Source: Megalopta genalis
Lineage: Eukaryota > Arthropoda > Insecta > Hymenoptera > Halictidae
DNA length: 64,000 bases
NCBI RefSeq assembly: GCF_051020955.1
Contig: NW_027477084.1
Span: 36,756-100,755, forward strand
Direction: 5' to 3'
Part shown: positions 52,236 through 64,000 of the stretch, piece after piece
How the letters are laid out: each line of letters opens with the position of its first letter
How positions within the stretch are numbered: position 1 is the first letter of the stretch
Position numbers and translations under genes: made by a program
The notes under the pieces: model-generated
What the model was told of the DNA's origin: nothing
Databases searched by the model: none
The model's input: the letters and a program-made list of their open reading frames with translations, nothing else

Positions 52236-53770
52236 ATATACATGATTTAGCTTCAACTACATGAGAAACAAACGAGTTATCTTCAAATACAAGCGAAACA
52301 CATGATTCAGCTTCAAATCAATGCGAAGTAGACGGCGTGGTTTCAAATCCATGCGTAACAAATGGTTCAGCTTCAAATACTTGTGATATACATGATTTAT
52401 ATTCAACAGCAAGCGAAACAAACGAGTTAGCTTCAAATCCAAGCGAAACACTTGATTTAGCTTCAAATTCATTCGAAGCACATGCTTAATATTCATGCGA
52501 AACATATGGTTCAGCTTCAAATACTTGTGATATTCATGACTTAGCTTCAACTGCATGCGAAACAAACGAGTTAGCTTCAAATCCATGCGAAACACACGAT
52601 TTAGCTTCAAATCTATGCGAAATAGAAGGCTGATCATCGAATCCATGCGAAACAAATGTATTAGCTTCAAATATGTGTGATATACATGATTTTGCTTCAA
52701 ATGCAGGAGAAACAAACGAGTTAGCTTCAAATCCACACGAAATACATGATTTAGCTTCAAATCAATGCGAAGTATAAGGCTTATCTTCAAATCCATGCGA
52801 AACTAATGGTTTAGCTTCAAATACTTGCGATATACATGATTTAGCTTCAACTGCATGCGAAACGAACGAGTTAGCTTCAAATCCAAGCGAAACACGTGAT
52901 TTAACGTCAAATCAATACGAAGAAGAAGGCTTATCTACAAATACATGCGAAACAAATTGTTTAGCTTCCAATACTTGTGATATACATGATTTAGCTTCAA
53001 CTGCATGCCAAACAACAAGTTAGCTGCAAATCCAAGGGAAACACATGATGTAGCTTCAAATCCATGCGAAACACATGGTTTAGCTTGAAATCAATGCGAA
53101 GTAGAAGGCTTAGCTTCAAATCCATGCGGACTGAATGAATAAGTTTCAAATACTTGTGATATACAAGACTAAGCTTCAACTGCATGCGAAACAAACGAGT
53201 TAGCTTCAAATCCAATCGAAACACATAATTTAGCTTCAAATCCATGCGAAACACAGAATGTAGCATCAAATCAATGAGAAGTAGAAGGCTTAGCTTCAAA
53301 TCCATGCGAAACGAATGGTTTAGCTTCAAATACTTGTGACATTCATAATTAAGCTTCAACTGAATGCGAAGCAAGCGAGTTAGCTTCAAATACAAGCGAA
53401 ATACATGATTTAGCTCAAATCAATGCGATGTAGGAGGCTTATCTTCAAATCCACGAAAAACAAATGGTTTAGCTTCAAATACTTGTGATATACATAATTT
53501 AGCTTCAACTGCATGCGTTGCAATCGAGTTAGCATCAAATACAAGCGAAACACATGATTTAGCTTCAAATTAATGCGAAGTAGATGGCTTATCTTCAAAT
53601 CCAGGCGAAGAAAATGATTTTCCTTCAAATACTTGCGGTTTAAATGAAATAGCTTCAAATGCAGGCGAAACAAACGAGTTAGCTTCAAATCCCATGGGGA
53701 CACATGATTTAACATCGAATCAATGCGAAGTAGAAGGCTTAGCTTCAAATCCATGTGAAACACGTGAGTT
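52236..53770 (+). repeat. Third-zone HOR modules, right part
   Basis: It follows 44,173-45,630 at about +8,171 with a 90-bp (three-unit) loss near 53,070. Unusual units are CCACGAAAAACAAATGG near 53,451 and CCCATGGGGACACATG near 53,690, the second holding a small CCCATGGG palindrome where other units read CCATGCGAAACACATG. Confidence 0.85.
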
Positions 53771-55620
53771 AGCTACAAAACAAATGGTTTACCTTCAAAT
53801 ACTTGTGATATACATGATTAAGCTTCAAATGCAGGCGAAACAAACGAGTGAGCTTCAAATCCAAGCGTAACACATGATTTAACTTCAAATCAATGCGAAG
53901 TAGAAGGCTTAGCTTCAAATCCATGCGAACTGAATGATTAAGTTTCAAATACTTGTGATATACGTAATTTAGCTTCAACTGCATGCGAAACAAACGAGTT
54001 AGCGTCAAATCCAATCGAAACACATAATTTAGCTTCAAATCCATGCGAAACACATAATTTAGCATCAAATCAATGCGAAGTAGAAGGCTTATCTTCAAAT
54101 CCTTGCGAATCGAATGATTCGGCTTCAAATGCTTGCGAATATAAGTAATATAGCTTCAACTGCATGCGAAACAGACGAGTTATCTTGAAATCCATGCGAA
54201 ACACATGATTTAGCTTCAAATCAATGCGAATTAGAAGGCTTAGCTTCAAATCCATGCGAAACGAATTATTTGTCTTCAAATACTTGCGAATATAAGTGAT
54301 ATAGATTCAACTGCATGTCAAACAATCGAGTTATCTTCAAATCCATGCGAATCACATGATTTACCTTCAAATCAATGCGAAGTAGGAGGATTAGCATCAA
54401 ATCCATGCGAAACGCATGATTTAGCTTCAAATTCATGCGAAACACATGGCTTAGCTTAATATTCATGCGAAACAGATGGTTTAGATACAGACACTTGTGA
54501 TAAACATGATTTAGCTTCAACTGCATGAGAAACAAACGAGTTAGCTACAAATACAAGCGAAACACATGATATAGCATCATATTAATGCGAAGGAGGAGGC
54601 TTAGCTTCAAATCCATGCGAACCGAATGATTTGGCTTCAGTGCTTGCGAATATAAGTAATTTAGCTTCAACTGCATGCGAAACAGACGAGTTATCTTCAA
54701 ATCCATGCGAAACACATGATTTAGCTTCAAATCAATGCGAATTAGAAGGCTTAGCTTCAAATCCATGCGAAACGAATTATTTGGCTTCAAATACTTGCGA
54801 ATATAAGTGATATAGATTCAAGTGAATGAAATAACTTCAAATGCAGACGAACGATCGAGTTATCTTCAAATTCATGCGAAACACATGATTTAGCTTCAAA
54901 TCAGTTCGACGTAGAAGGCACAGCTTCAAATCCAAGCGAAACAAATGGTTTAGATTCAGAAACTTGTGATAAACATGATTTAGCTTCAACTGCATGCGAT
55001 ACAAACGAGTTAGCTTCAAATCCATGCGAAGTAGAAGGCTTATCTTCAAATCCATGCGAAACAAATCGTTTAGCTTCGAATACTTGTGATATACATGATT
55101 TAGTTTCAACTGCATGCGAGACAATCGAGTTAGCATCAAATCCATGCGAAAAACATGATTTAGATTCAAATCAATGCGAAGTAGAAGGATTATCTTCGTA
55201 TCCATGCAAAACAAATGGATTAGATTCAAATACTTGTGATATACATGATTTAGCTTCAACTGCATGCGAAACAAACGAGTTTGTTTCGAATCCAGGCGAA
55301 ACACATGATTTAGATTCAATTCAATGCGAAGTTGAAGGCTTAGCATCAAATGCATGCGACACAAATTATTTAGCTTCATATACTTGCGATATAGGCGATA
55401 TAGCTTCAAATGCAGGCGAAGCAAATGAGTTTGCTTCAAATCCAAGCGAAGCACATGATTTAGATTCAAATCAATGCGAAACACATGATTTGGCTTCAAA
55501 TCAATGCGAAGTAGAAGGGTTATCTTCGAATCCATGCGAAACAAATGGTTTAGCTTCAAACACTTGTGATATACATGATTTAGCTTCAACTGCATGCGAA
55601 ACAAACGAGATAGCTTCAAA
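53771..55620 (+). repeat. Diverged pentamer units
   Basis: Units keep the 30-bp frame but vary more. The e/a join ACTTGCGAATATAAGTG recurs near 54,133, 54,283, 54,645 and 54,795. Stretches 54,130-54,300 and 54,640-54,810 are related at about 510 bp. Positions 55,020-55,190 resemble 58,830-59,140. No long module of the E/F type is present. Confidence 0.8.
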
Positions 55621-56309
55621 TCCATGCGAAACATATGATCTAAGATCAAATCAATGCGAAGTAGAAGGCTTAGCTTCAAGTTAATAAGAAACAAATCAAT
55701 AATCTTCAGATAATTGCGATATAAGTGGTGTAGCTTCAAATGCAGGCGAAGCAAATGAGTTTGCTTCCAATGCATGCGAACCACATGATTTAGCTTCAAA
55801 TCAATGCGAAGTAGAAGGCTTATCATCAAATCCATGCGAATCAAACGGGTTAGCTTCAAACACTTGCGACATACATGATTTAGCTTCAACTGCATGCAAA
55901 ACAAACGAGTAAGCTTCCAATCCATGCTAAACACATGATTTAGCTGCAAATCAATGCGAAGTAGAAGGCTGATCATCGAATCCTTGCGAAACAAATTGTT
56001 TAGCTTCAAATACTTGTGATATACATGATTTAGCTTCAAATGCAGGCGAAACGAACGAGTTAGCTTCAAATCCATGGGAAACACATGATTTAGCTTCAAA
56101 TCAATGCGAAGAAGAAGGCTTAGCTTCAAGTTAATGAGAAACAAATCAATAATCTTCAGATAATTGCGATATAAGTGGTATAGCTTCAAATGCAGGCGAA
56201 GCAAATGAGTTTGCTTCCAATCCATGCGAACCACATGATTTAGCTTCAAATCAATGCGAAGTAGAAGGCTTATCATCAAATCCATGCGAATCAAACGGGT
56301 TAGCTTCAA
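54837..56309 (-). other. 490-codon open frame, probably not a gene
   Basis: It covers the diverged zone and the start of the 659-bp HOR. The nominal start is TTG within a unit. Repeat residues vary without any visible excess of silent changes. The counterparts in the next HOR cycles are broken into 150-, 295- and 115-codon pieces, so the length is not conserved between copies. Confidence 0.83.
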
Positions 56310-58640
56310 ACACTTGTGTTATACATGATTTAACTTCAACTGCATGCAAAACAAACGAGTAAGCTTCAAATCCATGCGAAACACATGATTTAGCTTCAAA
56401 TCAATGCGAAGCAGAAGTCTGATCTTCGAATCCATGCGAAACAAACGGTTCAGATTAAAATACTTGTGATATACATGATTTAGCTTCAACAGCATGCGAA
56501 ACAAACGAGTTAGCTTCAAATCCAGTGAAAAATATGATTTAACGTCAAATCGACGTGAAGTAGAAGTCTTAGGTTCAAATCCAACCGAAACAAATTATTT
56601 AGCTTCAAATCAATGCGAAGTAGAAGGCGTTGTTTCAAATCCTTGCGAAACAAATGGTTTAGCTCCAAATACTTGTGATATACATGATTTAGCTTCAACT
56701 GCATGAGAAACAAACGAGTTAGCTTCAAATCCATGCGAAACACATGATTTAGCTTCAAATCAATGCGAAGTAGAAGGCTTAGCTTCAAGTTAATAAGAAA
56801 CAAATCAATAATCTTCAGATAATTGCGATATAAGTGGTATAGCTTCAAATACAGGCGAAGCAAATGAGATTGCTTCCAATCCATGCGAACCACATGATTT
56901 AGCTTCAAATCAATGCGAAGTAGAAGGCTTATCATCAAATCCATGCGAATCAAACGGGTTAGCTTCAAACACTTGTGTTATACATGATTTAACTTCAACT
57001 GCATGCAAAACAAACGAGTAAGCTTCAAATCCATGCGAAACACATGATTTAGCTTCAAATCAATGCGAAGCAGAAGTCTGATCTTCGAATCCATGCGAAA
57101 CAAACGGTTCAGATTAAAATACTTGTGATATACATGATTTAGCTTCAACAGCATGCGAAACAAACGAGTTAGCTTCAAATCCAGTGAAAAATATGATTTA
57201 ACGTCAAATCGACGTGAAGTAGAAGTCTTAGCTTCAAATCCAAGCGAAACAAATTATTTAGCTTCAAATCAATGCGAAGTAGAAGGCGTTGTTTCAAATC
57301 CTTGCGAAACAAATGGTTTAGCTCCAAATACTTGTGATATACATGATTTAGCTTCAACTGCATGAGAAACAAACGAGTTAGCTTCAAATCCATGCGAAAC
57401 ACATGATTTAGCTTCAAATCAATGCGAAGTAGAAGGCTTAGCTTCAAGTTAATAAGAAACAAATCAATAATCTTCAGATAATTGCGATATAAGTGGTATA
57501 GCTTCAAATACAGGCGAAGCAAATGAGTTTGCTTCCAATCCATGCGAACCACATGATTTAGCTTCAAATCAATGCGAAGTAGAAGGCTTATCGTCAAATC
57601 CATGCGAATCAAACGGGATAGCTTCAAACACTTGTGATATACATGATTTAGCTTCAACTGCATGCAAAACAAACGAGTAAGCTTCAAATCCATGCGAAAA
57701 ACATGATTTAGCTTCAAATCAATGCGAAGCAGAAGTCTGATCTTCGAATCCATGCGAAACAAACGGTTCAGATTAAAATGCTTGTGATATACATGATTTA
57801 GCTTCAACAGCATGCGACACAAACGAGTTAGCTCCAAATCCATGCTAAACACATGATTTAGCTGCAAATCAATCCGAAGCAGAAGGCTGATCTTCGAATC
57901 CATGCGAAACAAATGTTTTAGATTCAAATACTTGTGATATACATGATTTAGCTTCAACTGCATGCGAAACAAACGAGTTAGCTTCAAATCCATGCGAAAC
58001 ACATGATTTAGCTTCAAATCAATGCGAAGTAGAAGGCTTAGCTTCAAGTTAATAAGAAACAAATCAATAATTCAGATAATTGCGATATAAGTGGTATAGC
58101 TTCAAATGCAGGCGAAGCAAATGAGTTTGCTTCCAATCCATGCGAACCACATGATTTAGCTTCAAATCAATACGAAGTAGAAGGCTTATCATCAAATCCA
58201 TGCGAATCAAACGGGTTAGCTTCAAACACTTGTGTTATACATGATTTAACTTCAACTGCATGCAAAACAAACGAGTAAGCTTCAAATCCATGCGAAACAC
58301 ATGATTTAGCTTCAAATCAATGCGAAGCAGAAGTCTGATCTTCGAATCCATGCGAAACAAACGGTTCAGATTAAAATACTTGTGATATACATGATTTAGC
58401 TTCAACAGCATGCGAAACAAACGAGTTAGCTTCAAATCCAGTGAAAAATATGATTTAACGTCAAATCGACGTGAAGTAGAAGTCTTAGCTTCAAATCCAA
58501 GCGAAACAAATTATTTAGCTTCAAATCAATGCGAAGTAGAAGGCGTTGTTTCAAATCCTTGCGAAACAAATGGTTTAGCTCCAAATACTTGTGATATACA
58601 TGATTTAGCTTCAACTGCATGAGAAACAAACGAGTTAGCT
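55621..58640 (+). repeat. 659-bp HOR zone
   Basis: The marker CAATAATCTTCAGATAATTG appears at about 55,698, 56,148, 56,807 and 57,466, with a three-base-shorter version near 58,066. The central period is 659 bp (22 units minus one base). The first cycle is 450 bp and the last is about 600 bp, after an insertion-deletion event near 57,830-57,970. A companion marker, CCAGTGAAAAATATGATT, lies near 56,521, 57,180 and 58,438. Copies differ by several bases, so this HOR looks older than the 901-bp one. Confidence 0.88.
57887..58036 (+). repeat. Representative 150-bp pentamer (e-a-b-c-d)
   Basis: This stretch shows the five unit types close to consensus: e at 57887-57916, a at 57917-57946, b at 57947-57976, c at 57977-58006 and d at 58007-58036. 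Type a carries ACTTGTGATATACATGA in its right half. Type b has CTGCATGCGAAACAAACGA. Type c has CCATGCGAAACACATGA, d has CAATGCGAAGTAGAAGG and e has CCATGCGAAACAAATGG. The order a-b-c-d-e repeats throughout the window, with local gains or losses of whole units (for example an extra c-d pair at 721-780). The consensus pentamer counts A54 T41 G26 C29. Confidence 0.93.
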
Positions 58641-59380
58641 TCAAATCCATGCTAAACACATGATTTAGCTGCAAATCAATGCGAAGCAGAAAGCTGATCT
58701 TCGAATCCATGCGAAACAAATGGTTTAGCTTCAAATACTTGTGATATACATGATTTAGCTTCAACTGCATGCGAAACAACGAGTTAGATTCAAATCCATG
58801 CTAAACACATGATTTTGCTTCAAATTAGTGCGAAGTAGAAGGCTTATCTTCAAATCCATGCGAAACAAATCGTTTAGCTTCGAATACTTGTGATACACAT
58901 GATTTAGTTTCAACTGCATGCGAGACAATCGAGTTAGCATCAAATCCATGCGAAAAACATGATTTAGATTCAAATCAATGCGAAGTAGAAGGCTTATCTT
59001 CAAATCCATGCGAAACAAATCGTTTAGCTTCGAATACTTTGATACACATGATTTAGTTTCAACTGCATGCGAGACAATCGAGTTAGCATCAAATCCATGC
59101 GAAAAACATGATTTAGATTCAAATCAATGCGAAGTAGAAGGATTATCTTCGTATCCATGCAAAACAAATGGATTAGCTTCAAATACTTGTGATATACATG
59201 ATTTAGTTTCAACTGCATGCGAAACAAACGAGTGAGATTCAAATCCAAGCGAAACACATGATTCAGCTTCAAATCAATGCGAAGTAGAAGTCTTAGCTTC
59301 AAATCCATGCGAAACAAATGATTTACCTTCAAATACTTGCGATATAAGTGATATAGCTTCAAATGCAGGCGGAACAAACA
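58641..59380 (+). repeat. Local 150-bp duplication and flanking units
   Basis: A pentamer at about 58,838-58,987 is repeated at 58,988-59,136. The second copy lacks one base (ACTTTGATACACATG for ACTTGTGATACACATG). A third relative is at 55,027-55,190. This is a visible example of a single-pentamer tandem gain followed by a one-base loss. Confidence 0.85.
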
Positions 59381-61692
59381 GTTAGCTTCAAATTCATGCG
59401 AAATACATGATTTAGCTTCAAATCAATGCGAAGTAGAAGGCTTAGCTTCAAATCCATGCGAAACAAACGAGTCAACTTGAAATCCATGCGAAACAAATGA
59501 TTTAGCCTGAAATACTTATTTTATACATGATTTGGCTTCAACTTCATGCGAAACATACGAGTTAGCTTCAAATCCAAGGGAAACACATGATTTAGCTTCA
59601 AATCCATGCGATACACATGATTTAGCTTCAAATCAATGCGAAGTAGAAGGCTTGTCTACGAATCCATGCAAACAAATGGTTTAGGTTCATATACTTGTGA
59701 TATACATGATTTAGATTCAAATGCAGGCGAAACAACCGAGTTAGTTTCAAATCCTTGCGAAACACGTGATTTAGCTTAATATTCATGCGAAGCAAATAGT
59801 TTAGCTTCAAATACTTGTGATATACATAATTTAGCTTCCACTGCATGCGAAGCATGCGAGTTAACTTCAAATGCAAGCGAAAAAAATGATTTAGCTCAAA
59901 TCAATGCTATGTAGAAGGCTTAGCTACAAATACATGAGAAACAAATGATTTATTTTCGGATAATTGCGATATGAGTGATATAACTTCAAATGCAGGCAAA
60001 ACAAACGGGTTATCTTAAAATCCATGCGAAACGCATGATTTAGCTTCAAATCAATGCGATGTAGAAGGCTTAGCTACAAATACATGAAAAACAAATGATA
60101 TATCTTCATATAATAGCGATATAAGTGATATAGCTTCAAGTGCAGGCGAAACAATCGAGTTAGCTTCATATCAATGCGAAGTAGAAGGATTATCTTCAAA
60201 TCCATGCGAAACAAATGGTATAGCTTCAAATACTTGTGATATACATGATTTAGCATCAAATGCAGGCGAAATACATGATTCAGCTTCAAATTCATTCGTA
60301 ACATATGGTTTAGCTTAATATTCATGCGTAGCAAATGGTTCAGCTGCAAATACTTGTGATATACATGATTTAGCTTCAACTGCATGTGAAACAAACATGT
60401 TCGCTTCAAATCCATGCGAAACACATGATTTAGCTTCAAATCAATGCGAAGTAGAAGGATTAGCATCAAATTCATGCGAGACAAATTATTTACCTTCAAA
60501 TACTTGCGATATAAGTGATATAGCTTCAAATGCGGGCGGAACAATCAGTTAGCTTCAAATTCATGCGAAACACATGATTTAGCTTCAAATCAATGCGAAG
60601 TTGAAAGCTTGGCTTCAAATCAATGCGAAACAAATGGTTTAGCTTCAAAAACTTGTGATATACATGATTCAGATTCAAGTGCAGGCGAAACAAACGAGTC
60701 AGCTTCAAATCCAAGCGAAACACATGATTTAATTTCAAATCAATACGAAGAAGAAGGCTTAGCTTCAAATCCATGCGAAACAAATTGTTTAGCTTCCAAT
60801 ACTTGTGATATGCATGATTTAGCTTCAACTGCATACCAAACAACGAGTTAGCTGCAAATCTAAGGGAAACACATGATTTAGCTGCAAATCCATGCGAAAC
60901 AAATGGTTCAGCTCCAAATATTTGCGATATACATGATTTAGATTCAAATGCAGGCGAAACAAACGAGTTAGCTTTAAATCCATGCGGATCACATGATTTA
61001 GGTCCAAATCAAGGCGAAGTAGAAGGCTTAGCTCCGAATCAAATGGTTCAGCTTCAAATACTTGTGATATACATGATTTAGCTTCAAATGCATGCGAAAC
61101 ATACGAGTTAGATTCAAATCCATGCGAAACACATGATTTAGCTTCAAACAAATGCGAAGTAGCATGTTTAGCTTCAAATCCATGTGAATCAAATGGTTTA
61201 GCTTCAAATACTTGTGATATACACGATTTAGATTGAAATGCATGCGAAACACATGATTTAGCTTCAAATCAATGCGAAGTAGTAGGCTTAGCTTCAAATC
61301 CATGGGAATCAAATGGTTTAGCTTCAAATACTTGTGATATACATGATTTAGCTTCAACTGCATGCGAAACAAACGAGCTAGCTTCAAATCCTAGCGAAAC
61401 ACTTGATTTAGCTACAAATCAATGCGATGTTGATGGTTTAGCTTCAAATTCATGCGAAACAAATGGTTTAGCATCAAATACTTTTGATGTACATGATTTA
61501 CATTCAACTGCATGCGAAAAAATCGAGTTAGCTTCAAATGCATGCGAAACACATGATTTAGCTTGAAATCAATGCGAAGTAGAAGGCTTATCTTCAAATA
61601 CATGCGAAACACATGATTTAGCTTCAAATACTTGCGATAGAAGTGATATAGTGTCAAAAGAATGCGAAACAAACGAGTTAGCTTCTAATCTA
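59381..61692 (+). repeat. Most diverged, least ordered part of the array
   Basis: Units here show frequent private substitutions and more one-base indels (for example AAACAGTTAGC near 59,376, GCAAACAAATGG near 59,668, TTTAGCTCAAATC near 59,893 and AACAATCAGTTAGC near 60,540). The a-b-c-d-e order is often broken, and I find no large module shared with other parts of the window. It ends sharply where the 2.3-kb duplicate starts. Confidence 0.8.
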
Positions 61693-64000
61693 TGCGAAAC
61701 TAATGGTTTAGCTTCAAATACTTGCGATATACATGATTTAGCTTCAACTGCATGCGAAACGAACGATTTAGCATCAAATCCAAGCGAAACACGTGATTTA
61801 ACGTCAAATCAATACGAAGAAGAAGGCTTATCTACAAATACATGCGAAACAAATTGTTTAGCTTCCAATACTTGAGATATACATGATTTAGCTTCAACTG
61901 CATGCCAAACAACGAGTTAGCTGCAAATCCAAGGGAAACACATGATGTAGCTTCAAATCCATGCGAAACAAATGGTTCAACTTCAGATACTTGCGATATA
62001 AGTGATATAGTTTCAAATGCAGACGAAACAAATGAGTTAGCTTCAAATCCATGCGAAACACATGGTTTAGCTTGAAATCAATGCGAAGTTGAAGGCTTCA
62101 AATCCATGCGGACTGAATGAATAAGTTTCAAATACTTGTGATATACAAGACTGAGCTTCAACTGCATGCGTTGCAATCGAGTTAGCATCAAATACAAGCG
62201 AAACACATGATTTAGCTTCAAATCAATGCGAAGTAGATGGCTTATCTTCAAATCCAGGCGAAGAAAATGATTTTCCTTCAAATACTTGCGGTTTAAATGA
62301 AATAGCTTCAAATGCAGGCGAAACAAACGAGTTAGCTTTAAATCCATGCGAAACACATGATTTAGCTTCAAATCAATGCGAGACACATGATTTAGATTCA
62401 AATCAAAGCGAAGTAGACGGCTTATTTGAAATCCTATCGGAACACTTGATTTAGCTTCGAATCAATGCGAAGTAGAAAGCTTGGCTTCAAATCCATGCGA
62501 AACAAATGGTTTAGATTCAAATATTTGTTTTATACATGATTTAGCTTCAACTGCATGCGAAACCAACGAGTTAGCTTCAAATCCAAGCGAAAGATATGAT
62601 TTAGCTGCAAATCAGTGCGAAGTAGAAGGCATCGCATCAAATCCAAGCGAAATAAATGAGTTACCTTCAAATACTTGCGATATAAATGAAATAGATTGAA
62701 ATGCATGCGAAACAAACGAGTTTGCTTCAAATCCAAGCGAAAAACATGATTTAGTATCAAGTCAACGCGAAGTAGAAGGCTTAGCTTCTAATCCATGCGA
62801 AACAAATGGTTTAGCTTCAAATACTTGTGATATATATGATTCATATTCAACAGCAAGCGAAACAAACGAGTTAGCTTCAATTCCAAGCGAAACGCAACAT
62901 TTATATTCACATCAATGCGAAGTAGAAGGAATAGCTTCAAATCCATGCCAATCAAACGGTTTAGCTTCAAATACTTGTGTTATTCTTGATTTAGATTCAA
63001 GTGCTTACGAAACAAACGAGTTAGCTTCAAATCCATGCGAAACATATGATTTAACTCCAAATCAATGCGAAGTAGAAGGCTGATCTTCGAATCCATGCGA
63101 AACAAATGGTTTAGCTTCAAATACTTGTGATATACATGATTCAGGTTCAACTGCATGCGAAACAAACGAGTTAGCTTCAAATACAAGCGAAACACATGAT
63201 TCAGCTTCAAATCAATGCGAAGTAGAAGGCACAGTTTCAAATCCATGCGAAACAAATGGTTCAGCTTCAAATACTTGTGATACTCATGATTTAGCTTCAA
63301 CTGCATGCGAAACCAAACGAATTAGCTTCAAATCCTTTCGATACACATGATTTAGCTTCAAATTTATTCGAAACACACAGTTTAGCTTAATAATCATGCC
63401 AATCAAATGGTTCAGCTTCAAATACTTATGATATACATGCTTTAGCTTCAAATGCAGACGAAACAAACGAGTTACCTACAAATCCTTTCGAAACACATGA
63501 TTTAGCTTCAAATCAATGCGAAGTAGAAGGCTTAGCTTCAAATCCATGCGAAACAAATGGTATAGCTTCAAATACTTGTTTCATACATGATTCAGCTTCG
63601 ACTGCATGCGAAACACATGATTTAGCTTCAAATCAATGCGAAGTAGAAGGCTTATCTTCGAATCCACACGAAACAGATTGTTTAGCTTCGAATACTTGTG
63701 ATACACGTGATTCAGCTTCAACTGCAAGCGAAACAAACGAATTAGCTTCAAATACAAGCGAAACACATGATTCAGCTTCAAATCAAGGCGAAGTAGAAGG
63801 CTTAGTTTCAAATCCATGCGAAACAAATGGTTCTGCTTCAAATACTTGTGATACTCATGATTTAGCTTCATCTGCATACGAAACCAACGACTTTGCTTCA
63901 AATTCAAGCGAAACACTTGTTTCAGCTTCAAATCAATGCGAAGTAGAAGGCATAGCTTCAAGTCCATGCGAATCAAATTGTTTAGTTTCAAATGCTTGTG
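61693..64000 (+). repeat. 2.3-kb segment, copy 2 (truncated by the window)
   Basis: It matches 49,931-52,235 base for base apart from about one visible change near 62,476. The left edge is sharp: CTTCTAATCTATGCG before it, CTTCAACTTC-type units before copy 1. Since it runs out of the window, the true length of the duplication is unknown and could equal an 11.8-kb superunit. Confidence 0.92.

Larger units (their letters stand above)
1..64000 (+). repeat. 30-bp satellite array filling the window
   Basis: Every stretch read consists of diverged copies of one 30-bp unit, all in the same orientation and continuing past both window edges. Unit positions 3-12 (TAGCTTCAA core) and, in four of five types, 17-22 (TGCGAA) are the most constant; positions 13-16 and 24-30 distinguish the types. 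Most units are exactly 30 bp, so the register drifts only by occasional small indels over about 2,130 units. No single-copy sequence, transposon end, poly-A tail or microsatellite interrupts it. This is classic satellite behaviour and implies a nuclear eukaryotic genome; I do not recognise the family or species. Confidence 0.97.

Noticed and set aside
53685..53705. CCCATGGG palindrome as a regulatory site or origin
   Set aside because: It occurs once, in one mutated c unit, with no companion motif; a chance variant is more likely.
1..64000. CRISPR array (short repeats of about 30 bp)
   Set aside because: There are no unique spacers. Units abut each other directly and the sequence between conserved cores is itself one of five recurring types.
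1..64000. Giant protein-coding gene with decapeptide repeats
   Set aside because: All open frames are interrupted by stops and one-base indels every few hundred to 1,700 bases, the stops are copied with the HORs, starts are GTG or TTG, and opposite strands are open equally.
1..64000. Transposable element or retroelement insertion
   Set aside because: No terminal inverted repeats, long terminal repeats, target-site duplications, poly-A tails or protein domains interrupt the units.
1..64000. Inverted segments or head-to-head HORs
   Set aside because: The TAGCTTCAA core reads in the same direction in every line examined, so no inversion was found.
1..64000. tRNA, rRNA or other structured RNA genes
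   Set aside because: No cloverleaf, rRNA core or long stem was recognisable; the only small palindrome seen often is GCATGC in b units.

Overview
The whole 64 kb window is one uninterrupted head-to-tail satellite array. I find no unique sequence, conventional gene, RNA gene, transposon or inverted block. The basic unit is 30 bp, so about 2,130 units fit in the window. Nearly every unit carries a TTAGCTTCAAAT-like left half, and four of the five unit types carry TGCGAA in the right half. The types follow each other in a fixed order (a-b-c-d-e), giving a 150-bp pentamer. A hand count of the pentamer consensus gives about 37% GC. A satellite of this size and order suggests a nuclear eukaryotic chromosome (centromeric, pericentromeric or another heterochromatic block). 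The species and the chromosomal location cannot be told from the sequence.

Above the pentamer lie several layers of higher-order repeats (HORs). From 1 to 12.07 kb, a 1,710-bp HOR (family H1, with a 660-bp sub-period) alternates with block B (750-bp HOR), and the pair recurs at an offset of 5,520 bp. From 12.07 to 41.8 kb, modules C, E, F and G are shuffled: E occurs six times (some truncated), and a 31-bp marker unit in F occurs twelve times. Shared variants pair E1 with E3 and E2 with E4, so an E-F-E-F superunit of roughly 10 kb was itself duplicated. From 42 to 53.8 kb there is a third module family. It contains a 901-bp HOR in three copies that look identical, and a 2.3-kb stretch that recurs at 61.69-64.0 kb (offset 11,765). 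From 53.8 to 61.69 kb the units are more diverged, with a local 659-bp HOR.

Because 30 is a multiple of 3 and the consensus has no stop in three of its six frames, long open frames (up to 575 codons) run through the array on both strands. Their nominal starts are GTG or TTG inside ordinary units, they overlap one another on opposite strands, and they end at stops shared by HOR copies. I treat them as by-products of the repeat and not as genes.

Most length changes are multiples of 30 bp, as expected from in-register unequal exchange or gene conversion. The rare 1-5 bp indels and a few off-register junctions mark the family tree of the modules. Boundaries below were placed by eye and are usually good to about 30 bp, sometimes only to about 100 bp.
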